Positions 47,403 to 56,929 of a DNA stretch of 64,000 bases are shown here, one piece after another. A model generated the notes under the pieces. That model was not told the origin of the DNA. It was given only the letters and a program-made list of their open reading frames with translations, and ran no database searches. Numbering within the stretch: position 1 is the first letter of the stretch; every line of letters starts with the position of its first letter. The DNA is from Anaerolineae bacterium (GTDB taxonomy: Bacteria > Chloroflexota > Anaerolineae > Aggregatilineales > Phototrophicaceae), in the NCBI GenBank assembly GCA_017303635.1, contig JAFLCG010000006.1, positions 1 to 64,000 on the forward strand. The letters run 5' to 3'. A program made the position numbers and the translations under genes.

Positions 47403-50237
47403 ATGACCGACGTGTTCATTTCCTATTCTCGACGCGACAGCGCCTTCGTCCAACGGCTGACCAACGCACTCACGGCAGCCGAGCGCAGCACGTGGATTGA
47501 CTGGGCGGATATTCCCCAGGCCGAGGACTGGTGGCGAGAAATCCAGACCGGCATCGCCAACGCCGATAACATCGTGTGTATCCTGACCGAACACTGGCTG
47601 ACCAGCGAAGTCTGTCACCGGGAACTGACGCACGCCCGTGAGCAAAATAAGCGTGTGTTCTCGGTCATCCGCCAGCGCATCGAAGGCGATACGGAAAAGC
47701 GCATCAAAGGTGCCTGGATGGACACCGCCTGGGAACAGGTTGCCCGCGACAACTGGGATTACCTGCGCCACCTGCACTGGACCTTCTTCGACGATGACAC
47801 GGATTTTGAGTCCAATTGTCAGACGCTGTTCAAAGCGTTGGATACCGATCAGCCGCACATCAAGGCGCACACGCGCTATAGCGTCCGCGCCCAGGAGTGG
47901 GAACGCGCCGGGCAGAACCCCAGTTTCCTGCTCACCGGGGATAACCTGACGTTCGCCGAGCAATGGTTGTTTACCAGTGTGGGCAAAGACCCGGCCCCCA
48001 CCGATCTGCAAGGTCAGTACATCCGCGCCAGCCGTCAGGCCGAGGATGCCCGCGCCGAGGCCGCCCACATGGCCGAACAACGCACGCGACGGCTGCGCCG
48101 CACCGCCTGGACTGCCGGAATCGCGGGAGTGCTGGCGCTCATCGTAACGGCGATAGCCGGTGTCACAACCCTGAACGCCACCAACGCCAATGCCACATCA
48201 CAGGCGCAGCTCAGCACGGCGACGGTCGCGCTAGCGACTGGGACGCAGGTCGCCAACCGCGTCGCCGCCGGAGAGACTCTATCGGCTGACCTGGGGACGC
48301 AGGCGGCTGAGTCCGCCGCTGAACTGGCGCAAATCCAGCCCACAGTCACCGCACTGGGTCAGGAGGTGGTATCGGTCGGTGGGACACTCACGCAGGTGCC
48401 ACCAACGCTGACCTTTGTCGCGCATCGGGTAGATGGTCTGGCGACCTATACCGCACGCCTCGACAGCTCACGCTCTGCCCTCCTCTTTCTGGCCGGAGGG
48501 CAGAGTCTTCGAGCATTGGCCCTGCTGGACGCCGCCATTGCAACTGATCCAGGTAATGATAGCGCGCTTGTATCCCGTGCCGTTATTCAAATGGAAGATA
48601 CAAATTATGCCGCTGCGCTTGAGGACTTCACGGCGGCTTTAAACGCGGTCGAAACAGATTCTTCGGGCTTCTATGATGATGATGAGGTGCGGGCCATAGC
48701 CCTGTCGGGATACCATAGCCAACGCGCCCTCATCTATATTCAAGTGGGTAACTATGCAGCCGCGCAGGCTGATCTGGATGCGGCTAGTGCCCTGACGCCC
48801 GATGATCCAACCATCATCTCCCAGCGCGGTGATTTGGCGCTGGCGCTCGGTGACTATGAAACCGCATTGGCCGCTTACAATCGCGCGATCGCGTTAGACA
48901 GTGCCAATTCAACTTACATCTCCAATCGAGCGGAGTTGTACCTCATCCTGCAGAATTATGAAGCCGCGATTGCGGATTTTGGCCGGGCTATCGAACTAGA
49001 TCCCTTACGGACAACGGCCTATACGGGCCTGGCACAGGTCTATGAAGCCATGGGGGACTACGCCAGCGCTATCGACGCCTATTCTGCCGGCATTGCTGTG
49101 CAACCGGATGCGCTTCTGCTCGTCGGTCGTGGAATCGCCTACGACATGCTCGATGAATTGGATGCGGCACTGGCTGATTTCAGCCGGGCTATCGAACTGG
49201 AACCCAATCAGGCACCCTACTATACGTTCCGGGCGGGCATCTCTCGGCAGCAGGGAGATTTTGAAGCCGCCCTGGATGACGTCAATCGCGCGATCGAACT
49301 TGACCCTGCCGAAGCAAGCTATATCCATGAACGCGCTCGTATCTATACCTTTAGCGGTGATACCGACAAGGCACTGACCGATTACAACCGGGCCATCGAA
49401 CTGGCACCTCCTGATTCGATTGAACTGCATCTCTACTTTTTCAATCGCGGTTTGCTTTACAGCAACCTCGGCGATACGGACAAGGCGCTGGCAGATTACA
49501 CCCGTGCGATTGAGATCAAGGCAGATTACGCGCTACCCTACTTCAACCGATCCCTCACGTATCTCATCCGCGGGCAAGGCGAGGAAGCCGCCGCTCTGCC
49601 GGATCTGGATCGTTACATCGAGCTGGTGCCGGATGACCCGGATGGTTATTACTTCCGCGCCCTGACCCGCGTCACGCTGCATCTGGACCAGCGCATCCCC
49701 GCTACGCCCGCTGATCTGCAAGCGATTATCGACGATTACCAACAGGCTGAGGCGCTGGGCGCGAGCCTGGATGCCGACGACCAAAGCTATATTGCCTGGG
49801 CGCAGCAGAGTCTCAGCACCCCGCCGACCCCAACCGCTACCCCGGTCATGGCGCAAAGCGCCCGTATTGGCGAGCAAACCGGCGAGATCGTGCTGGGTGG
49901 TGGCGAGTCCTGGATGTATGGTGGTCAAGCCGGGGAAACGCTGGTCATCCGGGTAGCCGCCGAGAAACCTGCTCCAGCGGACACCACCACCGAGGAACGG
50001 CTGAAAGGTAAACTGTTTGATGCAATTGTGCTGGTCTACGGGCCGGATGGGGCGCTGCTCGGTCAGGCCGATATTGATGACACAATCCCCCAGGATCAGC
50101 CGGAGTGGAACAACCCGCGCCTGACGGTCACACTGCCGGTTGATGGCCTCTATACGATTGTCGTGCGGGGCTATGCGGATGAGAGCGCCGGAACCTATAG
50201 GCTCGTGCTGGAGGCGGGTGCTGCCACCCCATCGTAA
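47403..50237 (+). CDS. Transmembrane TIR-TPR protein with C-terminal PPC-like domain
   Basis: A 944-aa multidomain protein. Residues 1-140 form a TIR domain (DVFISYSRRDSAFVQRL) with the likely catalytic Glu74 in SEVCHRE, so NAD+ cleavage is possible. Residues 145-230 are the linker typical of TIR/caspase-NTPase proteins (YSVRAQEWERAGQNPSFLL). One transmembrane helix lies at 235-257. A Thr/Ala-rich helical stalk (260-350) is followed by about nine TPRs (360-800, for example YEAAIADFGRAIELDP). The end is a beta-sandwich like PPC domains (855-940). The TPRs are predicted to lie outside the membrane and the TIR inside. CCGGAGG is the ribosome site. Confidence 0.85.
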   Translation: MTDVFISYSRRDSAFVQRLTNALTAAERSTWIDWADIPQAEDWWREIQTGIANADNIVCILTEHWLTSEVCHRELTHAREQNKRVFSVIRQRIEGDTEKRIKGAWMDTAWEQVARDNWDYLRHLHWTFFDDDTDFESNCQTLFKALDTDQPHIKAHTRYSVRAQEWERAGQNPSFLLTGDNLTFAEQWLFTSVGKDPAPTDLQGQYIRASRQAEDARAEAAHMAEQRTRRLRRTAWTAGIAGVLALIVTAIAGVTTLNATNANATSQAQLSTATVALATGTQVANRVAAGETLSADLGTQAAESAAELAQIQPTVTALGQEVVSVGGTLTQVPPTLTFVAHRVDGLATYTARLDSSRSALLFLAGGQSLRALALLDAAIATDPGNDSALVSRAVIQMEDTNYAAALEDFTAALNAVETDSSGFYDDDEVRAIALSGYHSQRALIYIQVGNYAAAQADLDAASALTPDDPTIISQRGDLALALGDYETALAAYNRAIALDSANSTYISNRAELYLILQNYEAAIADFGRAIELDPLRTTAYTGLAQVYEAMGDYASAIDAYSAGIAVQPDALLLVGRGIAYDMLDELDAALADFSRAIELEPNQAPYYTFRAGISRQQGDFEAALDDVNRAIELDPAEASYIHERARIYTFSGDTDKALTDYNRAIELAPPDSIELHLYFFNRGLLYSNLGDTDKALADYTRAIEIKADYALPYFNRSLTYLIRGQGEEAAALPDLDRYIELVPDDPDGYYFRALTRVTLHLDQRIPATPADLQAIIDDYQQAEALGASLDADDQSYIAWAQQSLSTPPTPTATPVMAQSARIGEQTGEIVLGGGESWMYGGQAGETLVIRVAAEKPAPADTTTEERLKGKLFDAIVLVYGPDGALLGQADIDDTIPQDQPEWNNPRLTVTLPVDGLYTIVVRGYADESAGTYRLVLEAGAATPS

Positions 50238-50255
50238 TCAACATGCCAGTCTATC

Positions 50256-50275
50256 GGGCGCACAGCCGTGCGCCC
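50256..50275. repeat. Hairpin repeat GGGCGCAC-AGCC-GTGCGCCC
   Basis: Identical to the hairpin at 188-207, including the following CTAC. Confidence 0.6.
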
Positions 50276-50302
50276 CTACACTCCTACACCGTCTTAATCA
50301 AA

Positions 50303-50340
50303 ACAGCGGTCGCTCAGTGAGAGCGACCGCTGTTTGTCTT
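50303..50340. terminator. Strong bidirectional terminator
   Basis: 13-bp stem ACAGCGGTCGCTC / GAGCGACCGCTGT with loop AGTGA, followed by TTGTCTT and preceded by AATCAAA. It separates the TIR gene from the convergent cyclase-family gene. Confidence 0.8.
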
Positions 50341-50371
50341 CCAGCTATCGACTATCAGCTATCGACTGCCC

Positions 50372-51217
50372 CTACACCATCGCCATCACGCGGCAGGGAC
50401 CGCCGGAACCGGATTCCCAGCGCGGCACCCCGACGATGACGGTCGCGGCTTTGCCCGCGATGGCTCCCAAGTTCGCTACATTCTCGATACCGTACTTGCC
50501 CGCGCCCAGAATCGTGTAGTGGGCGTCAAAGGTCGCCGAGTTGCCGGGGTCCAGGCTGAGGGTATCCACCGCGATGCCATGAATATCGCGCTCGGTGGTC
50601 AGGAAGGTGCAGGCTTCCGCACCAAAGCCGGGGAAGTTCAGCGAGCCATCACCGGGATCACCCCGGAAGGCTGCAACATCCGCCCACTTCGATTCCCAAC
50701 CCGAATACAGGCAGACCAGGGCACCCGCCGGGATTTCCCCATTGGCGGCTTCCCACGCCTCAATATCACTCACATCCAGCGTCGCATTGGGTTCATCCGC
50801 CGCCTTGGCCGATATATCGATGACGACGGCTGTGCTGACAAAGTTGCCAATCGCGTAGTTATCCACCGTTTCACCATCTTCGATGAAGTGGGCGGGAATA
50901 TCCATGTGGGTGCCGGTATGTTCGCCAAAGCTCCAGCGCTGAATGTAGAAGCCGTTGTCCTTGACGTTTACTGTCGTTTCACGTGTCGCCACATCGGTCG
51001 GGACGTAAGTCGGGACGTTGGTGCCAAAGACGTGGCTGAGATCCACGATTTCGGCCATCTCCTGAGCGCGGGCAGCACGGAACGGGACTGCAGAAGCGAC
51101 GGCCAGGCCAGCAGCGGTCATCCCGCCAAAGCGCAAAAAGTTGCGACGGCTGACCTGCGGTAAACCTTCTTTCTTAATCCGGTCGCTGACTACACGGGCG
51201 ACTTCTGGAGAACACAT
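50372..51217 (-). CDS. Tat-exported cyclase-family metal hydrolase (kynurenine-formamidase-like)
   Basis: A 282-aa protein with a twin-arginine signal (SRRNFLRFGGMTAAGLAVAS). The mature domain begins EIVDLSHVFGTNVPTY and has the metal motif HTGTHMDIPAHF of the cyclase family, with a further His in a DAHY context. Family members hydrolyse formamides, lactams or similar bonds using zinc or manganese. An exported version is somewhat unusual. GAGGAG supports the ATG at 51217; the frame reaches 51265. Confidence 0.86.
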   Translation of the reverse strand: MCSPEVARVVSDRIKKEGLPQVSRRNFLRFGGMTAAGLAVASAVPFRAARAQEMAEIVDLSHVFGTNVPTYVPTDVATRETTVNVKDNGFYIQRWSFGEHTGTHMDIPAHFIEDGETVDNYAIGNFVSTAVVIDISAKAADEPNATLDVSDIEAWEAANGEIPAGALVCLYSGWESKWADVAAFRGDPGDGSLNFPGFGAEACTFLTTERDIHGIAVDTLSLDPGNSATFDAHYTILGAGKYGIENVANLGAIAGKAATVIVGVPRWESGSGGPCRVMAMV

Positions 51218-51442
51218 AATTCGACTCTCCTCAACATAAGTACATAAGAGCGCACACCAGCACACGGCTGATTAGCGGCGGAGTATAGTTCGGAAGGCAA
51301 ATCTCGCAAATCAGGCAACGTGCCTGAAATTCTGCCGATGCGTTTTGGGTTGACCATGAGACGCCGTATCAGATGCATCCAGACTCTGATCCGGTTGCTC
51401 GTCAGGATATAATCGGCTCTTCTACGTAGGGGGAAAAATCTG

Positions 51443-51784
51443 ATGATAACCCTTCTTAAAGGGGCCAATCTGACGTTGGCTTTTCTGCTGGAATTGGCGA
51501 TGCTCGGCGCATTTGCCTACTGGGGTTTTGGCCTTCCGGACAATCTGCTGCGCTGGTTACTCGGACTGGGTGTGCCGGTCGTCGTCATTTTCATCTGGGC
51601 ACGCTACCTGGCACCCAATTCGAAATCACGGCTGCGCGGCGTATGGCTGATCGCAACCAAGTTGGTGCTGTTTGGTCTTGCCACCGTTGCGCTTGTGAGT
51701 ACCGGTCAGGGGCTGCTGGCAGCGCTCTTTGCACTGTTGGCCATCATCAACCTGGTATTGAGCATCGTGTGGAAGCAAGAATGA
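51443..51784 (+). CDS. YrdB-family (DUF2568) membrane protein
   Basis: A 113-aa protein with four transmembrane helices, containing FLLELAMLGAFAYWGF and VPVVVIFIWARYLAPNSKSRL, characteristic of DUF2568/YrdB. The function of the family is unknown. GGGGGA precedes the ATG. Confidence 0.82.
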   Translation: MITLLKGANLTLAFLLELAMLGAFAYWGFGLPDNLLRWLLGLGVPVVVIFIWARYLAPNSKSRLRGVWLIATKLVLFGLATVALVSTGQGLLAALFALLAIINLVLSIVWKQE

Positions 51785-51943
51785 GCCTTCGGATAAACAG
51801 CGGACTGTGAAGGTCTTACCAGAACCCCTCTATTTGCGACTAAACTTATGTTTCAGGGTGTCAGTGATCGAAGGTCGACTTTCGATTCGGGCTGACATCC
51901 CAGCATATGCGGCCTATCAGCCATAACGGATCCGTTACCGACT

Positions 51944-53215
51944 ATGTACATTCCCCGCAAAGCGCGCTTCTGGGCAGTCAGCCTCGGGCATCTGGTCAAT
52001 GACATGTTCATGTCCATGCGCGGTGTGCTACTCGCTTTCATCAACAGTTTCCTTTGGCCAATGACCGGACGTGAGATTGGCCTGGCCATCAGCCTCGTCG
52101 AACTCACCGGGGCGATCAGCCAACCCTTCTTCGGTTGGCTGGCGGATAAGACCGGCGGGCGGTTGGTCGGCAGCCTGGGCATCCTGTGGACGGTCGGCTT
52201 TATGTCGCTGGCGATCGTCATTGCCTCAGCCGGTGGCAGTTACTGGCTGTTCGTCCTGCCCATGGCGTTAGCCGGACTGGGCAGCGGAGCCTTCCATCCC
52301 GTCGGGGCTATGCACTCCACCGGCTCGGAACCCTCACGGGCGGCCAGCAATGCTGCCTGGTTCTTCCTGCTGGGTCAACTGGGGCTGGGGATTGGCCCGG
52401 CGCTGGCGGGGCTCATCCTCACTCAGACGCACACGCATACCGGTGACCTGCTGGGACAGCCCTTCCCCGCAGCCGGTTTTCGCTTCATCGAAACGGGAAC
52501 AGCGGTGCCGGTGATCGCCCTGGCCGTACTGGTATTCCCAGCGGCTTTCTTCATGGGGCGGATGCTCCCCACCAGCGGGCGACATATCTCTGCCGCCAAG
52601 TCAGCCGCACCGGCAGAACCCTTCCATATTCCGGTGCTCCCGTTCATCATGCTGATCGCAGCGGTCGCGCTGCGCGGCGTTTCCCAGATTAGCATTGTGT
52701 CCTTCATGCCGACCATTTTGCAGAGCAAAGGCTGGAGTCCGGCAGATTACGGGCTGCTGGTCAGTTCGTTCTGGATCGCGTCTGGTTTTGCCGGGGTATT
52801 GCTCGGTAATCTGGGGGATCGCTTTGACAGCCGCCGCCTGATCGCCCTCAGCCTGCTGATCTCGGCACCTTGCGTCTACCTGATTACCGAGACCAACGGC
52901 GCAGCCATCTTCCTGCTGGCCTTCATCATCGGGGCCATGGGTGGTTCCCACAGTCTGATCGTGGTGCTGGCACAGGGCTTGTTACCGGGTCGGCAGGGGC
53001 TGGCCTCCGGCATCATCCTGGGGTTGATCTTCGCCACCGGCGCGCTAGGCAACCTACTCGTGGGCGATCTGATTGACCGCTTTGGCGCTTCGTCGGCCTT
53101 TCACATCACCGCGGTCATCACCATCTTGGGAGCCGGGTTGTGGTTGTTCCTGCCCAAAGCCAAGCCGCGGGTACGCAGCGCCGAGATCAGCGAGGCGCTA
53201 CCAGCCAAGGCCTAG
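51944..53215 (+). CDS. MFS transporter, fosmidomycin-resistance (Fsr)-like
   Basis: A 423-aa twelve-helix transporter. The Fsr-type start (SLGHLVNDMFMSMRGVLLAF) and the LADKTGGRLVG A-motif are visible; a second loop (LGDRFDSRRLI) begins the other half. Probably an exporter of small drugs or metabolites. It is monocistronic; AcpS is convergent five bases after its stop. Confidence 0.87.
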   Translation: MYIPRKARFWAVSLGHLVNDMFMSMRGVLLAFINSFLWPMTGREIGLAISLVELTGAISQPFFGWLADKTGGRLVGSLGILWTVGFMSLAIVIASAGGSYWLFVLPMALAGLGSGAFHPVGAMHSTGSEPSRAASNAAWFFLLGQLGLGIGPALAGLILTQTHTHTGDLLGQPFPAAGFRFIETGTAVPVIALAVLVFPAAFFMGRMLPTSGRHISAAKSAAPAEPFHIPVLPFIMLIAAVALRGVSQISIVSFMPTILQSKGWSPADYGLLVSSFWIASGFAGVLLGNLGDRFDSRRLIALSLLISAPCVYLITETNGAAIFLLAFIIGAMGGSHSLIVVLAQGLLPGRQGLASGIILGLIFATGALGNLLVGDLIDRFGASSAFHITAVITILGAGLWLFLPKAKPRVRSAEISEALPAKA

Positions 53216-53220
53216 CCACG

Positions 53221-53580
53221 TCAGCGTGCCACCACCATCGCCGCCGACTGGGTTTCCGTATGAGTCAGGCTGATGTCCCACTCGGTCAAACCCAGTTCAT
53301 TCGCGACCGTCACCGCCGCCCCATGCAGATGCAGCACCGGGCGGCCCCGTTCCCCGCAGCGAATTTCAATCTCGCGCCATGACACATCGCCGATGCCCGT
53401 ACCCAGGGCCTTGGCAACGGCTTCCTTGCCCGCCAAGCGCGCCGCCAACCGATGGGGTTGATCGTTGCAGTCGGCGCGCTCGCCTTCCGTAAAAAACCGG
53501 TTGAGGAAACGCTCCCCCAACCGGGTAATGCCATCAGCAACCCGCTGATTATCGACCAGATCAATTCCGCAGCGCAGCAT
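53221..53580 (-). CDS. acpS: Holo-[acyl-carrier-protein] synthase
   Basis: A 119-aa 4'-phosphopantetheinyl transferase that activates ACP using CoA. Mg2+ ligands D7 (CGIDLVD) and E53 (RLAGKEAVAKALGTGI) are in place, and SLTHTETQSAA matches the AcpS C-terminal region. Transcribed after the SH3/chitosanase-like gene with a 6-base gap, possibly as an operon. Its role in fatty-acid synthesis links functionally to fabF at 42 kb. Confidence 0.94.
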   Translation of the reverse strand: MLRCGIDLVDNQRVADGITRLGERFLNRFFTEGERADCNDQPHRLAARLAGKEAVAKALGTGIGDVSWREIEIRCGERGRPVLHLHGAAVTVANELGLTEWDISLTHTETQSAAMVVAR

Positions 53581-53586
53581 GACACC

Positions 53587-54954
53587 TCACGGATTGCGTA
53601 CCTGAACAATTTTGCCATTGATATTGACGTTGCCGTTGGCATCGCCCTGCAGGAACCAGTCGCCCGCATTGACCAGATTCACCCAAAAGTCGCCGCGCCG
53701 CTTCAGACCGCCCAGGCGCAGCTTATCCGCCAACGCGTTCAGGTTCTGCTGGCGGAGCTGCACCAGCTTCTGCACGAACTGCTTTTCAGTGATGCCATTG
53801 TCACCCACACGGGATCGGGATGGCACACCCAGTTCCTGCTCCGCCTTGGGGATCAGATGGTTAAAACGTCCGTGATGGATGGCCATATCAAAGATCAACG
53901 CATAGGTTAAGGGCAGCACCAGCCCACGCGGGTTGATACTCGTTTCCATGACCGGCTTGTAAAAGCCCTCTGTCGCCACTTCATCCTGCACGTCCTTCAT
54001 CACCTGTTCCTGGGCGGCAGCGATCAGCAGTTCCTTCAGACGGGCATCCTGCCGCAGAGTCTCATCCTTCGCCTGAAGGCGCGGCATATAGCCCCGCACT
54101 TCGTTGGCTACCGGGGTGCTGGAACGCTCCAGGTAGCGGTTGAGTACCGTTAGCAGATTGCCGGCGCTCAGCGTGAACTGAAACCGCCCGTAGCTGATGA
54201 TGCCCGAGTCGAAACTCTGGTAGGTCGCGTAGCCACCCCCTTCAAAAGCGTGGGTGATGGCAAATGCTGCCCGCTGGACTCGCAGCGGGTTGTCATCGGG
54301 TGGTTGTACCGGGGGAGTCGGTGGTGCGGGAGTGGGCGGAAGCGGCGCGGGGCCAGGGGCAGCCGGCGGAGCCATAAACACCTGCGAGTCATCCGCACGG
54401 CGCTCCACACTCCAGCCTTCACGATGCTTCCACCAGACGAATCCCTCGGCCACCGTGCGCGAGTTGGCCTCGACTTCAAGCTGGGTGCCGCTTGGCAGTT
54501 CGCGAACGAGCGCACCTGACGCCGACGGAATAGAGCGCACCCGTACTGATGCGCCACCCACCACAAAGGTGCGTTTGGCTGGCGCCGGGGGTGGAGGCGG
54601 CTGTGTCGGCAGGTTGGCACTGGCTCCGCGCGTCAGGTCGAAGGCGCGGGCGGGTAACGGCAGCACCCCGTACCCAAAACGGCTGCCATCCCCCTGGACA
54701 TCCACCAGGTCATCGCGCACCCAACCGGTCTGGTTAGGGCCAAAGCTGGCCTGCAACCATTGATACACTTTACCTTGAAAAGCAGTATTCCCGGCATCCG
54801 GTTTGACATCCAGCACCGGGATCTTGCTCATCCCTACCGGGACGCGGAACAAAACACCATTTCCCGTACCCGGCCCGGAACGAATATTGACTTCAGTCAC
54901 GGCCGGGTTATCGCGCACACCTCGAACAGTCAACAAAAAAGGTGTAGTTGCCAT
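53587..54954 (-). CDS. SH3-domain protein with lysozyme/chitosanase-like C-terminal domain
   Basis: A 455-aa protein. Residues 10-110 resemble the N-terminus of the neighbour at 55293: VTEVNIRSGPGTGNG and FQGKVYQWLQASF. A second SH3 follows at about 130-195, then a Pro-rich linker. The C-terminal domain (230-455) opens FAITHAFEGGGYATYQSFD with GIISYGRFQFT and resembles GH46 chitosanase/lysozyme-like folds, the Glu of FEGG being a candidate acid. There is no signal peptide. AGGAG precedes the ATG at 54954. Function inferred as cell-wall polysaccharide hydrolysis. Confidence 0.68.
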   Translation of the reverse strand: MATTPFLLTVRGVRDNPAVTEVNIRSGPGTGNGVLFRVPVGMSKIPVLDVKPDAGNTAFQGKVYQWLQASFGPNQTGWVRDDLVDVQGDGSRFGYGVLPLPARAFDLTRGASANLPTQPPPPPAPAKRTFVVGGASVRVRSIPSASGALVRELPSGTQLEVEANSRTVAEGFVWWKHREGWSVERRADDSQVFMAPPAAPGPAPLPPTPAPPTPPVQPPDDNPLRVQRAAFAITHAFEGGGYATYQSFDSGIISYGRFQFTLSAGNLLTVLNRYLERSSTPVANEVRGYMPRLQAKDETLRQDARLKELLIAAAQEQVMKDVQDEVATEGFYKPVMETSINPRGLVLPLTYALIFDMAIHHGRFNHLIPKAEQELGVPSRSRVGDNGITEKQFVQKLVQLRQQNLNALADKLRLGGLKRRGDFWVNLVNAGDWFLQGDANGNVNINGKIVQVRNP

Positions 54955-55064
54955 TTTGGTACTCCTGACAAGTATTGGTTGCCGGTTACCAGATGCCGGT
55001 TTCCGGTTCAGAGCTTGCAGCAAGACATTTCAAATCGGTTGCCGGAGACTGGCTGGATATGACT

Positions 55065-55082
55065 GGCGCACAGCTGTGCGCC
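55065..55082. repeat. Perfect 18-bp palindrome GGCGCACAGCTGTGCGCC
   Basis: Variant of the GGGCGCACAGCC hairpin repeat, followed by CCTAC. It lies in the spacer 55024-55292 with the element at 55141 and simple repeats. Confidence 0.6.
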
Positions 55083-55140
55083 CCTACTCTGCACTTTTTC
55101 ACTTCATCACTCAGTACCCAGTAGTTCGCACTAAGTACGT

Positions 55141-55243
55141 CATCCGGCAAGTAATCTAATCGAAATCAGTGATTCCTGTAGGGGCGCAGAGCGAAGCCTC
55201 CCTTTGGGACGGCTGTGCGCCCGCTTTGATCATTTACCGGATG
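55141..55243. repeat. Uninterrupted 103-bp copy of the CATCCGG element
   Basis: Ends CATCCGGCAAGTAATC and GATCATTTACCGGATG are inverted repeats. The reverse complement matches both outer parts of 1797-2012, including ATCACTGATTTCGATTAG. It marks the intact form of the outer element. Confidence 0.7.
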
Positions 55244-55292
55244 GAGCACTAAGTACTTCTTCACTAACCACCGATCACCAGCCACTCATCCC

Positions 55293-56729
55293 CTACCGCT
55301 GGTACAAAATCGTCGGGTTCAGCAGGTTTTTCTTCATGCCCGCCCAGTTGATGTCATTCGCATTCAGCGAAGCGCGGATTTCTAGGTGGAGATGGGCGGC
55401 CTGGGAGTTCCCTGTATCGCCGCAGGTGCCAATCGCCTGGTTCGGGGCCAGTTCCTGTTTATCGGTCACCGACCGGCTGTTCAAATGCCCATGCATGGCG
55501 AAGAGATGGGCACCGTTCAAGCCAATCCGGGCGAGCGCCTGCTGAGTTGAGGCCGGGAGTTGGCTATTGAGGTAGCGGACAATCACGTAATGCCCGTAAC
55601 CGAAGTTCCAGGCCGGGTCATTCAGATTACCCAGATCGCCCAGTGGAATACCGTAGTCCTTAAAGCTGGGTTTCTGCGCCGTACATTTGGTACAGGCGAC
55701 TGATTTCAGCACAGTACCGCCATTTGGCCCACAGAGAACCGGCTCACCCACCTTCGCACCCCAGTCCCAACCCCAGTGTTGACCCGGTGCCGGGCCTTCA
55801 TAACCCCGCACCCACCAGCGCTCGATCATCGAGGCTGGGTACCGATCTGGAACGATCAGATCAAATTGGGCCGCTGCCGCGTTGAAGCGCAGGACATCTT
55901 CCCGCATCCAGCCCTCAACGCCGGTCTGGGTGCGAACGCGTGCCCACTTTACCGCGAGGCCGCTTTGATCGGGTTTGGCTTCCATGATCGTGACCGGGGT
56001 ATTGCGATCCAGGCGGGCAACCGCAGCAGCACTCACCACCGGGGCTGCCCGGACGTTGGCTCCATCCCGCATCAGCACATAGCCCATCGGCACAACCGGG
56101 CCCGCTTCAGGCGCGGGGGGTGCAACCGGTGCCGGAGCCGGGGCGGAAGGTTGAACCGGCGCAGGCCCCGCAATCGGATTGGGGGCGGCTGGAGGCGGAG
56201 GAGCCAGCGGATTGGGGGCGGCAGGTTGAACGGGTGCGGGTGCAGGCGGCACTACCGGAGCCGGAGCAGGCGGTGCGACAGGTTGGGCCGGGGCTGGTGC
56301 AGGCGGTTGAACCGGCGCGGCGACACCCACCGGCGCAACACTGGGCGACGATCCCACGGAAACGGGCGGCGTGGTCGGAAACTGTACGGGTTCTGCGACC
56401 ACACCCGGCGTCAGTGAGAAGGCATAAGTCGGCTGCGAGAGCGTGCCGTACCCCCACACCGTCAGATCGCCCCAGATATTGAGCAGGTCGCCGCGCACCC
56501 AACCGCTCATCCCAGTCGGGAACTTGAGGTTGAACCAGGGGTAGACTTTCCCTTGAAAGTTGGCCTTCTGGTCATCCTGCTTCACATCCAGAATCGGCAA
56601 ATTGGACAGACCAACCGGCGCTTTGAACGACAGCGCATAATTGGTATTCGGGCCAGAACGGACATTGATTTCAATGACCTGTGGAAAATCGGGTAACCCG
56701 CGAATATGAGCCAGCGCGGTGATTGCCAT
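55293..56729 (-). CDS. SH3-domain M23 metallopeptidase-like protein
   Basis: A 478-aa protein. Residues 1-110 are paralogous to the neighbour at 53587 (VIEINVRSGPNTNYA, FQGKVYPWFN). A very long Pro/Ala-rich linker (120-215) follows, then an SH3 (215-280) and an M23-like domain (290-478) with QHWGWDWGA, FAMHGHLNS and AAHLHLEIR, which hold the expected His and Asp. It lacks a signal peptide. Probably a peptidoglycan endopeptidase; whether and how it leaves the cell is unclear. Confidence 0.75.
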   Translation of the reverse strand: MAITALAHIRGLPDFPQVIEINVRSGPNTNYALSFKAPVGLSNLPILDVKQDDQKANFQGKVYPWFNLKFPTGMSGWVRGDLLNIWGDLTVWGYGTLSQPTYAFSLTPGVVAEPVQFPTTPPVSVGSSPSVAPVGVAAPVQPPAPAPAQPVAPPAPAPVVPPAPAPVQPAAPNPLAPPPPAAPNPIAGPAPVQPSAPAPAPVAPPAPEAGPVVPMGYVLMRDGANVRAAPVVSAAAVARLDRNTPVTIMEAKPDQSGLAVKWARVRTQTGVEGWMREDVLRFNAAAAQFDLIVPDRYPASMIERWWVRGYEGPAPGQHWGWDWGAKVGEPVLCGPNGGTVLKSVACTKCTAQKPSFKDYGIPLGDLGNLNDPAWNFGYGHYVIVRYLNSQLPASTQQALARIGLNGAHLFAMHGHLNSRSVTDKQELAPNQAIGTCGDTGNSQAAHLHLEIRASLNANDINWAGMKKNLLNPTILYQR

Positions 56730-56840
56730 ATGCAGTGCCTCCTGAAAACGGGTCTACATTACATCATACGTGAAGGCGTGGCAAACGCAAGCGGGGTAGC
56801 ATCACAATTCAGTGACATGCCTTTTGGGGTAAATTGGCAA

Positions 56841-56873
56841 GAACGGAACCAAATCGAAACAAATGTTCCGTTT
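56841..56873. promoter_or_regulatory. Imperfect GAAC-N4-GTTC-like palindrome
   Basis: AAATCGAAACAAATGTTCCGTTT with an extra GAACGGAACC half-site before it. Relative of the sites at 36575 and 46289; TACACT follows TTCCGT by about 20 bases, a spacing close to that at 36575. Confidence 0.4.
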
Positions 56874-56929
56874 AACACCTTCAACCTGTGCTACACTACC
56901 CCCTATGAACGCCGAACTTCATGCCCTCA

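Noticed and set aside
53587..56729. Prophage lysis region
   Set aside because: Wall-hydrolase-like genes are present but no holin, capsid, terminase or integrase genes lie nearby.
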